Source: Natronohydrobacter sp. (GTDB lineage Bacteria; Pseudomonadota; Alphaproteobacteria; Rhodobacterales; Rhodobacteraceae). Taken from it: a stretch of 48,487 bases of DNA. The stretch covers positions 1 through 48,487 of the forward strand of contig JAFIEM010000014.1 in assembly GCA_020832555.1 (NCBI GenBank), written 5' to 3'. The position numbers were made by a program, and so were the translations under genes. The number at the start of each line of letters is the position of its first letter. Within the stretch, counting starts at the first letter, position 1. Below, piece after piece: positions 8,956 to 16,493 of the stretch. Below the pieces are notes generated by a model that was not told the origin of the DNA, did no database searches, and saw only the letters and a program-made list of their open reading frames with translations.

Positions 8956-9930
8956 TTATTCGGCGGCTTGCGCGGGGGTGCTGCGGGCGGCGATGGCATC
9001 GGCCAGTGACAGCACGTTCATCGCCATTTTCTCGGATGCAGCGTCGATCATCTTGCCATCAAGCGCAGCAGCGCCTTTGCCTGCGGCTTCGGCCTTGCGC
9101 AGTTCCTCGATGATGCGGCGAGCGCGGGTGACTTCGGCTTCGGGCGGGCTGAACACGGTGTTCGCCATCTCGATCTGGCTGGGATGGATCGCCCATTTCC
9201 CCTCGAACCCCAGAGCGGCGGCGCGCTCGGCAGCGGCGATATAGCCATCGGGATCGGCGAAATCGCCAAAGGGGCCATCAAGCGCGCGCAGGCCATAGGC
9301 GCGGCAGGAAATGATCATGCGCGAGAGCGACGCATGCCACTGGTCGCCCGGATAGGCGGGGTTCAGACCGCCGATATTGACTGTGCGGGCGCGCATCGAG
9401 GCCGCGTAATCCGCCACCCCGAAATGCAGCGCTTCAAGGCGGGAGTCCGATGTTGCCGCATAGCGCGCGATTTCCTCGACATTGGCCATTCCGAGGGCGG
9501 TTTCAATCAGCGCTTCCAGCCCGACACGGCGCGTCAGGCCGCAGGCCTGTTCGATCTGGTTGACCAGCGCATCGACCATATAGAGGTCGGCCACCACACC
9601 CAGTTTCGGGATCAAGAGCATATGCACGCGGTCGCCTGCCTGCTCCATGATGTCCACCACGTCACGATACATATAGCCTGTGTCCAGACCATTGATACGC
9701 ACGCTGACGGTCTTGCCCTTGGCTTCCCAGTCGATCTCGTTCAGCGCGGCGATGGCGTTCTTGCGGGCTTGCGGCTTCTCGGGGGGTGCTACGGCATCTT
9801 CCAGATCAAGGAACACCACATCAGCGGCGGATTCAGCCGCCTTTTCGATCATGGTGACATTGGAGGCGGGCACAGCAAGCGTCGAGCGTTGCAGGCGCTG
9901 GCGGCGGAGGGGGAAAAGCGAGTGGCTCAT
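8956..9930 (-). CDS. mcl: Malyl-CoA lyase
   Basis: A 324-residue HpcH/HpaI (CitE-like) lyase. Diagnostic segments are ADVVFLDLEDAVAP with its acidic metal ligand (about 37-49), the VSVRINGLDT block, LLIPKLG, LIETALGMANVEEIA and GFEGKWAIHPSQI. These match the serine-cycle type Mcl of methylotrophs more closely than the Rhodobacter sphaeroides Mcl1 recalled for comparison. The enzyme cleaves L-malyl-CoA to acetyl-CoA and glyoxylate and, in several bacteria, also makes or cleaves methylmalyl-CoA or citramalyl-CoA. With meh and mct in the same operon, citramalyl-CoA is a realistic second substrate. The RBS is AAGGA, fused to the sgaA stop codon. Which substrates this enzyme accepts cannot be read from the sequence. 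Confidence 0.9.
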   Translation of the reverse strand: MSHSLFPLRRQRLQRSTLAVPASNVTMIEKAAESAADVVFLDLEDAVAPPEKPQARKNAIAALNEIDWEAKGKTVSVRINGLDTGYMYRDVVDIMEQAGDRVHMLLIPKLGVVADLYMVDALVNQIEQACGLTRRVGLEALIETALGMANVEEIARYAATSDSRLEALHFGVADYAASMRARTVNIGGLNPAYPGDQWHASLSRMIISCRAYGLRALDGPFGDFADPDGYIAAAERAAALGFEGKWAIHPSQIEMANTVFSPPEAEVTRARRIIEELRKAEAAGKGAAALDGKMIDAASEKMAMNVLSLADAIAARSTPAQAAE

Positions 9931-9942
9931 GGGGTGTGGTCC

Positions 9943-11166
9943 TTATTCGGCGGCGATGGCCAGGGCGGGGACAGGGGCGTGGGCGGCAAAGACCTGTTGC
10001 GCGGCGGCAAGGCCCGCGCCCAGATCCACCTTTGCCCCTGCGGCTTTCAGCGAGAGTTCGGCAATGCCCAGAGCAGTCAGGCACATCCCTTCGTTCAGAT
10101 CGCCCAGATGGCCGATGCGAAAGGCTTTACCGGCCAGCGGGCCGAGGCCGCCGCCGAAATGGGTGTTGTAGCGGTCCCGCGCGATACTGATGACCTCGCG
10201 CGCGTCCACATCCTGCGGGGTGCGGATCGCGGTCACGGTGTCGGAGGCGAAAATGCGATGTTCCGCGACCGTTTGCAGGCCCAGTGTGGCAACCCCGGCG
10301 CGCACGCCTTCGGCAAGCCGGTGATGGCGGGCAAAGACATTGTTCAGCCCTTCGGCTTGCAGGCGGGACAGAGCGGCGCGCAAAGCGTGCAGCAGTTGCG
10401 CGGGCGGTGTGTAGCAGAAAGAGCCTGCGTCATGTGCGTTCAGCATGGCATTCAGATCAAGAAAGCTGCGCGGCATGGTGCTCTCGCTGATCGCGTCCAG
10501 CGCCTTGGGGCTGGCGGCGAGGATGCCCAGACCGGCGGGGCACATCAGGCCCTTCTGGCTGCCAGCCACGGCCAGATCGACGCCCCATTTGTCCATCTCG
10601 AAGCGCAGCGAGCCGATGGAGGAGACGCCATCGACGAACAGAAGCGCGTCGTGGAAGCAGGTGTCGAGCGCATGGCGCACCCCGGCCACATCCGAGGTGA
10701 CTCCGGTGGCGGTCTCGTTATGGGTGACAAAGACGGCCTTGATCTCGCCATGCCGATCCGCGCCAAGGCGGCGTTCGATTTCGCGCACCGGGCAGGGTGC
10801 GCCCCAGGCGACATCAATCGCCTCTACCCGCAGGCCAAGCGATTGCGCCATCTGCGCCCAGAGCATCGAGAACTGGCCGTGACGGGCCATCAGCACCTTG
10901 TCGCCGGGTGAAAGCGTGTTGGTGATCGCGGCTTCCCAGGCGGCGGTGCCGGAACCGGGCAGAAGTGCGATGCGGGCGTGTTTCGTGCCAAAGACGGGTT
11001 TCAACCCCTCAAGCACCGGGCCAAGCAGGGCCGCAAACTCCGGTGCGCGGTGATCCTGCATCGGCACGATCATGGCGCGCTGTACATCGGCGGGCACATT
11101 GGTCGGGCCGGGAATGAATAGATGGGCTGTGCCCGTCTGAAACCCTGTCTGAAAGCCGGTCTGCAT
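9943..11166 (-). CDS. sgaA: Serine-glyoxylate aminotransferase
   Basis: A 407-residue class V (alanine-glyoxylate type) PLP aminotransferase. The chosen ATG 11166 has GGGAGG about eight bases upstream. The frame is open ten codons further to 11196, but no better site is there. Motifs: FIPGPTNVP at the N-terminus, LLPGSGTAAWEAA, THNETATGV, the PLP aspartate in FVDGVSSIGS and the Schiff-base lysine K205 in AGSQKGLM. It converts serine + glyoxylate to hydroxypyruvate + glycine, the step that reclaims glyoxylate in the serine cycle. It is the first gene of the six-gene operon, divergent from a ScfR-type regulator. The N-terminus contains a repeated QTGF encoded by a 12-base tandem repeat. Confidence 0.92.
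   Translation of the reverse strand: MQTGFQTGFQTGTAHLFIPGPTNVPADVQRAMIVPMQDHRAPEFAALLGPVLEGLKPVFGTKHARIALLPGSGTAAWEAAITNTLSPGDKVLMARHGQFSMLWAQMAQSLGLRVEAIDVAWGAPCPVREIERRLGADRHGEIKAVFVTHNETATGVTSDVAGVRHALDTCFHDALLFVDGVSSIGSLRFEMDKWGVDLAVAGSQKGLMCPAGLGILAASPKALDAISESTMPRSFLDLNAMLNAHDAGSFCYTPPAQLLHALRAALSRLQAEGLNNVFARHHRLAEGVRAGVATLGLQTVAEHRIFASDTVTAIRTPQDVDAREVISIARDRYNTHFGGGLGPLAGKAFRIGHLGDLNEGMCLTALGIAELSLKAAGAKVDLGAGLAAAQQVFAAHAPVPALAIAAE
11135..11166 (-). repeat. 12-base tandem repeat at the sgaA start
   Basis: On the plus strand the units begin GTCTGAAA at 11135 and 11147, and a partial third unit begins GTCTG at 11159. They encode M-QTGF-QTGF-QTGT. Unit length is a multiple of three, so copy-number change would keep the frame. 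Confidence 0.75.
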
Positions 11167-11238
11167 GGTCGAATCCTCCCTCGTTGGACGGACCATGACA
11201 GACCCCAGGCGGTTGCTGCGAATGAAACCGGGTTCTGC

Positions 11239-11258
11239 TGTAAATGCGAGAGTTTACA
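11239..11258. promoter_or_regulatory. Inverted repeat in the sgaA/ScfR divergent promoter (site 1)
   Basis: Arms TGTAAA (11239-11244) and TTTACA (11253-11258) are separated by eight bases. The site is 73 bases upstream of sgaA. It is a plausible operator for the adjacent ScfR-type regulator; that role is inferred. Confidence 0.45.
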
Positions 11259-11279
11259 TATTCGATAATTAGTAATATT

Positions 11280-11314
11280 GTTAATTTAACATTCCTATCG
11301 GTCGATAAATTAAC
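11280..11314. promoter_or_regulatory. Long inverted repeat in the sgaA/ScfR divergent promoter (site 2)
   Basis: Perfect 9-base arms GTTAATTTA (11280-11288) and TAAATTAAC (11306-11314) are separated by 17 bases. The left arm is itself part of an 11-base palindrome (GTTAA, T, TTAAC) at 11280-11290. The surrounding 90 bases are very AT-rich for this genome. It probably holds the promoters for both directions and an operator, ending 28 bases before the regulator start. Confidence 0.5.
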
Positions 11315-11342
11315 ATAATCCCACTTATGAGGATCTTCGGTG

Positions 11343-12749
11343 ATGCGCAAAACCTTCATCGGCCCGCATCTGCGTCGTTTGCGGCAGGAAGCAGGCGAAA
11401 CCCAAAGCGCGATGGCCAAACGGCTTGGGATTTCACCCGCCTATGTGAACCTGCTGGAAAACAACCAGCGTTCGGTTTCAGTCTCGATCCTGCTGCGGTT
11501 GTTCGAGCAATATGGCGTCGATTGGCATGAGATTGCCGAGGATGGCGCGGGCGCGCGGCTGGCCGATCTGCGCGGAGCGCTGCAAGACCCGCTGTTTGAC
11601 GAGTTGCGCCCGGACCTGCATGAATTGCGCGCGGCCCAGACCCATGCGCCGCGCCTGATCGAGGCATTCCTGCATCTGCATCGCGCCTATCTGAGCGCCA
11701 CGGATCAGTTGATGGCACTGGCCGCGCAACCGGGCGAGTCCGAGCCGATCTTCAGCGCCTCGCCCGAGGGCGCGGTGCATCATTTCTTTCGTCGTCAGCG
11801 GAATCATTTCCCGGCGCTGGAGCAGGCGGCGGCGAGCCTCTGGCCCGAGGGGGCGCCTGCGACAGATGATCTCTATGCCGCACTCAAGGCGCGGTTGCGT
11901 GACCAGCATAAGATCACGGTGCGGGTGGTGCAGGTCAGCGCCCTGCCCCGCACATTGCGGCAATATGATCAGAGCCGCGCCGAGGTGCTGTTATCCGAGG
12001 CGCTGGATCACCCCAACCGGGTGTTTCAACTGGTGCATGTGCTGGGCCTGATCGAATTTCGAGAGACATTCGACATGGTGTTGGACAGTGCCGGGATCGA
12101 CGACCGGCAGGGCCGCGCGCGTTGTCTGGTGGAGCTGGCGAATTACTTCGCTGCTGCGGCGCTGATGCCCTATGATGAATTCCTGCGCGAAGCCCGCGCC
12201 TCGCAATATGATTTCGATCATCTGGCCACGCGCTTCGGGGTCAGTTTCGAGCAAGCCTGCCACCGCGCGACCACCATGCAGCGCGAAGGGGCGCAGGGGG
12301 TGCCGTTTTTCTTCATGCGGATCGACAAGGCGGGGAATGTGACCAAGCGGTTCAACGCCACGGATTTCCATCTGGCCGAGTATGGCGGGGCCTGCCCGAA
12401 GCTGGATGTGCATATGACCTTTCGCCTGCCGGGGCGGATTGTATCGCAACTGGTCGAGATGCCGGATGCGTCGCAGTATTTCGTCTTTGCGCGCACGGTG
12501 GACCGGCCCACATTCGAGCGGCGCGGGCAGGATAACCGGCTTGCGGTGGCGATGGGGTGCATGATCAGCCATGCGCCGGAAATCGGTTATGCGGAAGGGA
12601 TTGCGCTGCAGGGTGCGCCTGCAACGCCGATCGGGATCAACTGTCGGATCTGTCCGCGTGCGGGCTGCGAACAGCGGGCGCATCAGGCATCGGTGTTGAA
12701 AACGCCGGTCGATGAAAGCCGCCGTGGGGCCACGCGCTATGATGCCTGA
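11343..12749 (+). CDS. ScfR/RamB-type short-chain acyl-CoA responsive regulator (XRE family)
   Basis: A 468-residue regulator with an N-terminal XRE helix-turn-helix (about 8-60, containing ETQSAMAKRLGISPAYVNLLENN). A long central region (about 65-330) corresponds to the degenerate ImmA/IrrE-type domain. A C-terminal DUF2083 region ends in a cysteine cluster, NCRICPRAGC. No HExxH protease motif remains, so it is not expected to be a peptidase. This architecture is that of the ScfR family (RamB, PccR), which senses short-chain acyl-CoA such as propionyl-CoA. It is divergent from the sgaA-mct operon and is its likely regulator. ATG 11343 is used; GTG 11340, seven bases after GAGG, is equally possible. 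Confidence 0.85.
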   Translation: MRKTFIGPHLRRLRQEAGETQSAMAKRLGISPAYVNLLENNQRSVSVSILLRLFEQYGVDWHEIAEDGAGARLADLRGALQDPLFDELRPDLHELRAAQTHAPRLIEAFLHLHRAYLSATDQLMALAAQPGESEPIFSASPEGAVHHFFRRQRNHFPALEQAAASLWPEGAPATDDLYAALKARLRDQHKITVRVVQVSALPRTLRQYDQSRAEVLLSEALDHPNRVFQLVHVLGLIEFRETFDMVLDSAGIDDRQGRARCLVELANYFAAAALMPYDEFLREARASQYDFDHLATRFGVSFEQACHRATTMQREGAQGVPFFFMRIDKAGNVTKRFNATDFHLAEYGGACPKLDVHMTFRLPGRIVSQLVEMPDASQYFVFARTVDRPTFERRGQDNRLAVAMGCMISHAPEIGYAEGIALQGAPATPIGINCRICPRAGCEQRAHQASVLKTPVDESRRGATRYDA

Positions 12750-12780
12750 TGCGGAATATTTCGGCAGTGCACAGATTTGC

Positions 12781-12817
12781 GGCCATCTGGCCAGAAATTT
12801 TACTCGCTAGTAAAATT
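12781..12817. promoter_or_regulatory. Two adjacent palindromes upstream of the BMP-type ABC operon
   Basis: The first is 12781-12792 (arms GGCCA and TGGCC around TC). Three bases later comes 12796-12817, with perfect 9-base arms AATTTTACT and AGTAAAATT around CGCT. They lie 69-105 bases before the substrate-binding protein gene. The second has the size and symmetry of a repressor operator. The regulator is not identifiable in the window. Confidence 0.5.
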
Positions 12818-12885
12818 ATTCCTGCATATAGTCGGGCGAGGCGCGCGTAGAACGGCCTTGGCTTTGACCATTCAGGGAGCTTTCC

Positions 12886-13905
12886 ATGACCAGAAAAACA
12901 CACCAGATGACCCGCCGTATGCTGCTTGGCACGGCTGCTGCCGGGGCGATGCTGGCCACGACGACGCTGCCAGGTAGCCTGCGCGCGGATGAACCGCTGC
13001 GTGTGGCGGGCGTTTACACAGTGCCGGTCGAACAGCAATGGGTCAGCCGCATCCATCTTGCGGCAGAAACTGCGCAGGCACGGGGTGACATCACCTATAC
13101 GTTCACCGAGAATGTCTCGAATACCGATTATGCGCGCGTGATGCGGGAATATGCTGAGGCCGGTGTGCAACTGATCGTTGGTGAGGTCTTCGGCGTGGAG
13201 CAGGAAGCGCGCGAAGTGGCCGCCGAGTATCCGAATGTCGCTTTCCTGATGGGGTCGAGCTTTCTGCATGATCCGGCGCTGCCGAATTTCGCCGTGTTCG
13301 ACAATTACATTCAGGATGCGGCCTATCTGACCGGGTTGATTGCAGGCGCGATGACCGAAAGCGCCAATATCGGCATGGTCGGCGGTTTCCCGATCCCGGA
13401 AGTGAACCGGTTGATGCATGCTTTCATGGCGGGGGCGCGCGAAGTGAACCCGGAAATCCGGTTTCAGGTGGCCTTCATCGGGTCGTGGTTTGATCCGCCG
13501 CGCGCCAAGGAAACCGCGTTCGGCATGATCGAGGCGGGCGCGGATGTGATGTATGCCGAGCGCTTCGGCGTGGCCGATGCGGCGCAGGAGCGTGGTGTGC
13601 TGGCAATCGGCAACGTGATCGATACGCAGGCGGATTATCCAGATACTGTCGTCGCTTCCGCGATCTGGCATTTCGAGCCGACGCTGGATGCGGCTGTCGC
13701 GGCGGTCAAAGGCGGGGTCTTTGTCGCGGAAAACTATGGCGTCTATTCCTATATGATCCACGGTGGATCGTCGCTGTCGCCGCTGGGCACATTCGAGGGC
13801 CGCGTGCCGGAAGAGATCATGGCACTGGTCGCGCAGCGCACGCAGGAAATCCTGGATGGCACATTCGAGGTCGAGATCAACGACGACGAACCCCGGTCCT
13901 CGTAA
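12886..13905 (+). CDS. BMP-family ABC transporter substrate-binding protein
   Basis: A 339-residue periplasmic protein of the BMP/Med (PnrA-like) family, which binds nucleosides or related purine compounds. It has a Tat-type leader with twin arginines R10-R11 in TRRMLLG, a hydrophobic run and a cleavage region near LRADE. The core shows GVYTVPVEQQWVSRIH, the strand GVQLIVGEVFGVEQ, VAFLMGSSF, TGLIAGAMTES and GMVGGFPIPEVNR, in the order typical of the family. The start has AGGGAG about nine bases upstream. It is followed without any gap by the ATPase gene. The downstream deaminase-like hydrolase supports a nitrogen-heterocycle substrate. The exact ligand cannot be read. Confidence 0.87.
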   Translation: MTRKTHQMTRRMLLGTAAAGAMLATTTLPGSLRADEPLRVAGVYTVPVEQQWVSRIHLAAETAQARGDITYTFTENVSNTDYARVMREYAEAGVQLIVGEVFGVEQEAREVAAEYPNVAFLMGSSFLHDPALPNFAVFDNYIQDAAYLTGLIAGAMTESANIGMVGGFPIPEVNRLMHAFMAGAREVNPEIRFQVAFIGSWFDPPRAKETAFGMIEAGADVMYAERFGVADAAQERGVLAIGNVIDTQADYPDTVVASAIWHFEPTLDAAVAAVKGGVFVAENYGVYSYMIHGGSSLSPLGTFEGRVPEEIMALVAQRTQEILDGTFEVEINDDEPRSS

Positions 13906-15453
13906 ATGACCGCTGACAGCAAGACGCAGGGCCCTGTCCTGCGTCTGGATGGTATAACCAAACGCTTTGGCGCGCTGGTGGCAAATGATGCCATCAGCGT
14001 ATCGCTCGCGCCCGGTGAGGTGATCGCGCTACTGGGCGAGAATGGCGCGGGCAAGACCACGCTGATGAATATCCTGTTCGGCCATTACACAGCCGACGAA
14101 GGCACGGTCGAAGTGTTTGGCCAGACCCTGCCCCAAGGCAATCCGCGTGCGGCCTTGGCGGCGGGCGTCGGCATGGTGCATCAGCATTTCACGCTGGCCG
14201 ACAATCTGTCAGTGCTGGAGAATGTGGTGCTGGGCACGCAGCCCCTGTGGGGGGCGCGGCTGGATATGGCGGGCGCGCGCGCCAAGCTGGTCGGTCTGGC
14301 GCAGGAATTCGGGCTGGCGGTCAACCCGGATGCGCGGCTGGGCAGCCTGAGCGTGGGCGAGCGGCAGCGCGTCGAGATCCTGAAGGCGCTCTACCGTGAT
14401 GCGCGGATTCTGATCCTGGATGAACCGACCGCCGTGCTGACCCCGCAGCAGGCGGATGCCTTGTTTGCCGCGCTGCGCAAGATGGTGGCGCAGGGGCTGT
14501 CGATCATCTTCATCAGTCACAAGCTGCATGAGGTGATGGCGATTGCCTCGCGCGTGGTGGTGCTGCGGCATGGGAAGATGGTGGGCGAGGTCGCGATTGC
14601 GGATACGGACCCGCGCGCGCTGGCCGAAATGATGGTGGGCAGTGCGATCACGCCGCCCGAATTGCGCGCGGCAACGCCCGGCCCGGCGCTGCTGGAATTG
14701 CGCGAGGTCATGACGCAGGATCGCGGCACAGTGCGGGGCTTGCGCGGGGTCGATCTGGCCTTGCGGGCGGGCACGATCACTGGGCTTGCGGGGGTTTCGG
14801 GCAATGGACAGGCGGCGCTCGCCGATCTGATCGCGGGGCTGGAGCGTCCGAGCGGTGGCGAGATGCGGGTCGCAGGGGCCGCGCCTGCCAACTGGTCGGT
14901 GGCGCAGGCGCTTGGGGCCGGGATCGCGCGTATCCCCGAGGACCGGCACAAGACCGGCACGATTGCCGATTTCACCCTGACCGAAAACGCCATTCTGGAA
15001 CGCTACCGCGATGCGCCTTTCGCGCGGCGCGGCTGGCTGGACTGGCGCGCCGCGCGCGACTTCGCGCAATCGGTGATCCGCGCCTATGATGTGCGCTGTC
15101 CGGGGCCGGAAACGCGTATCCGCCTGCTGTCGGGTGGGAATATGCAAAAGCTGATCCTTGGCCGCGTGATGGAGGTCAGCCCGCAGATCATTCTGGCCAA
15201 CCAGCCCGTGCGGGGGCTGGATATTGGTGCGATCACTTTCGTTCAGAACCAGCTTCTGGCCGCACGCGACCGGGGCGCGGCGGTGCTGCTGATTTCTGAG
15301 GATCTGGATGAAATTCTGACGCTCTCGGACCAGATCCATGTGATGTCCGAAGGTCGCTTGTCGCCCGCTTTCGCGCGCGGGACGATGAGTGCAGCGGATC
15401 TGGGGCGCTGGATGGCGGGCGAAGGGTTTGAGCGGGGGCGCGATGCGGCTTGA
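13906..15453 (+). CDS. ABC transporter double ATP-binding protein (nucleobase/nucleoside type)
   Basis: A 515-residue fusion of two ABC ATPase domains, as in RbsA/YufO-type importers. Domain 1 (about 10-245) is complete: Walker A GENGAGKT (44-51), signature LSVGERQRVEILKAL and Walker B ILILDEPTAVL with the following H-loop ISHKLHE. Domain 2 (about 260-510) is degenerate: the P-loop reads GVSGNGQAA and Walker B reads ILANQPVRG, while LSGGNMQK is kept. One competent site is normal for this class. The start codon directly follows the stop of the binding-protein gene. The 3' end overlaps the first permease gene by 11 bases. Confidence 0.92.
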   Translation: MTADSKTQGPVLRLDGITKRFGALVANDAISVSLAPGEVIALLGENGAGKTTLMNILFGHYTADEGTVEVFGQTLPQGNPRAALAAGVGMVHQHFTLADNLSVLENVVLGTQPLWGARLDMAGARAKLVGLAQEFGLAVNPDARLGSLSVGERQRVEILKALYRDARILILDEPTAVLTPQQADALFAALRKMVAQGLSIIFISHKLHEVMAIASRVVVLRHGKMVGEVAIADTDPRALAEMMVGSAITPPELRAATPGPALLELREVMTQDRGTVRGLRGVDLALRAGTITGLAGVSGNGQAALADLIAGLERPSGGEMRVAGAAPANWSVAQALGAGIARIPEDRHKTGTIADFTLTENAILERYRDAPFARRGWLDWRAARDFAQSVIRAYDVRCPGPETRIRLLSGGNMQKLILGRVMEVSPQIILANQPVRGLDIGAITFVQNQLLAARDRGAAVLLISEDLDEILTLSDQIHVMSEGRLSPAFARGTMSAADLGRWMAGEGFERGRDAA

Positions 15454-16492
15454 AGTGATTGCGCGGCCATCGCTATGGCGGATGATCGGGTTCCCGGCGA
15501 TAGCACTGGCGCTGACTGTGGTTTTCGGATCGGCTCTGGCGCTTCTGGCCGGGGCCAACCCGTTCCAGACGCTTGGGCTGATCTTGCGCGGGGCGGCGGG
15601 GTCGCAATTCGCGCTGCTGGAGACGTTGAACCGCGCGACGCCGCTGATCTTTACGGGCCTTGCCGTGGCAGTCGCGTTTCGCGCGAAGCTGTGGAATATC
15701 GGGGCCGAGGCGCAGCTTTACGCAGGTGCACTTATGGCGGTTCTGCTGGGCACGGGCGCGCTTGGGTGGTCGCCTGCGCTATTGCTGCCCGCGATGGCGG
15801 GGGCAGCAATGCTGGCGGGGGCGCTGGTGCTGCTGGGGCCTGCGCTGCTGAAAACGCGGCTTGGGGTTGATGAGGTTGTCACAACCTTGCTGTTCAACTT
15901 CATCATGCTGCTGTTCATCTCGATGCTTCTGGAAGGGCCGTTGAAAGACCCGATGGGCATGGGCTGGCCGCAATCCTCGCGGCTGATCCCTGACGCGCGC
16001 TTGCCGCGTATCGTGGATGGGTTGCGGCTGCATTGGGGGTTCGGTCTGGCGCTGATTGCGGCCGTTCTGGTCTGGGTGATCCAGTCACGCACGACGCTGG
16101 GCTATGAGATGCGTGCCGTGGGGCAGAACCGGCAGGCGGCAGAGTTTGCGGGCATCCCGGTGGGGCGTGTGATCCTGAAAACTGCTTTGCTGTCTGGAGG
16201 TCTTGCCGCGCTGGCCGGGTTTTCCGAAGTCGCTGGGTTGCGCGGGAACCTGACGCTCGATCTGTCGCCGGGCTTTGGCTATACGGGCATTATCGTGGCG
16301 ATGCTGGCGCTCTTGAACCCGATAGGCGTGGTGATTAGCGCGATCTTCGTTGCAGGCGTCTTTGTGGGTGCGGACAGCATGAGCCGCGCGGCAGGCGTGC
16401 CGACCTATATCGCCAATATCATGCTGGCAACAGCGCTTCTGACGATGGTTTTGGCCATTGCGCTGACGCGCTTCAGGGTGCGGTGGGACTGA
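15443..16492 (+). CDS. ABC transporter permease 1 (BMP-type system)
   Basis: A 349-residue inner-membrane permease of the BPD_transp_2 family. It starts at ATG 15443 inside the end of the ATPase gene, giving MRLEVIARPSLWRM. Several long hydrophobic segments are visible: about 15-38 (FPAIALALTVVFGSALALLA), the region with FTGLAVAVAFRAKLWNIGAEAQ, then a stretch rich in LLPAMAGAAMLAGALVLLG. EVVTTLLFNFIMLLF and the cytoplasmic loop AEFAGIPVGRVILKTALLSG, the EAA-like contact to the ATPase, follow. The family usually has eight to ten helices. One base separates it from the second permease gene. Confidence 0.9.
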   Translation: MRLEVIARPSLWRMIGFPAIALALTVVFGSALALLAGANPFQTLGLILRGAAGSQFALLETLNRATPLIFTGLAVAVAFRAKLWNIGAEAQLYAGALMAVLLGTGALGWSPALLLPAMAGAAMLAGALVLLGPALLKTRLGVDEVVTTLLFNFIMLLFISMLLEGPLKDPMGMGWPQSSRLIPDARLPRIVDGLRLHWGFGLALIAAVLVWVIQSRTTLGYEMRAVGQNRQAAEFAGIPVGRVILKTALLSGGLAALAGFSEVAGLRGNLTLDLSPGFGYTGIIVAMLALLNPIGVVISAIFVAGVFVGADSMSRAAGVPTYIANIMLATALLTMVLAIALTRFRVRWD

Positions 16493-16493
16493 T

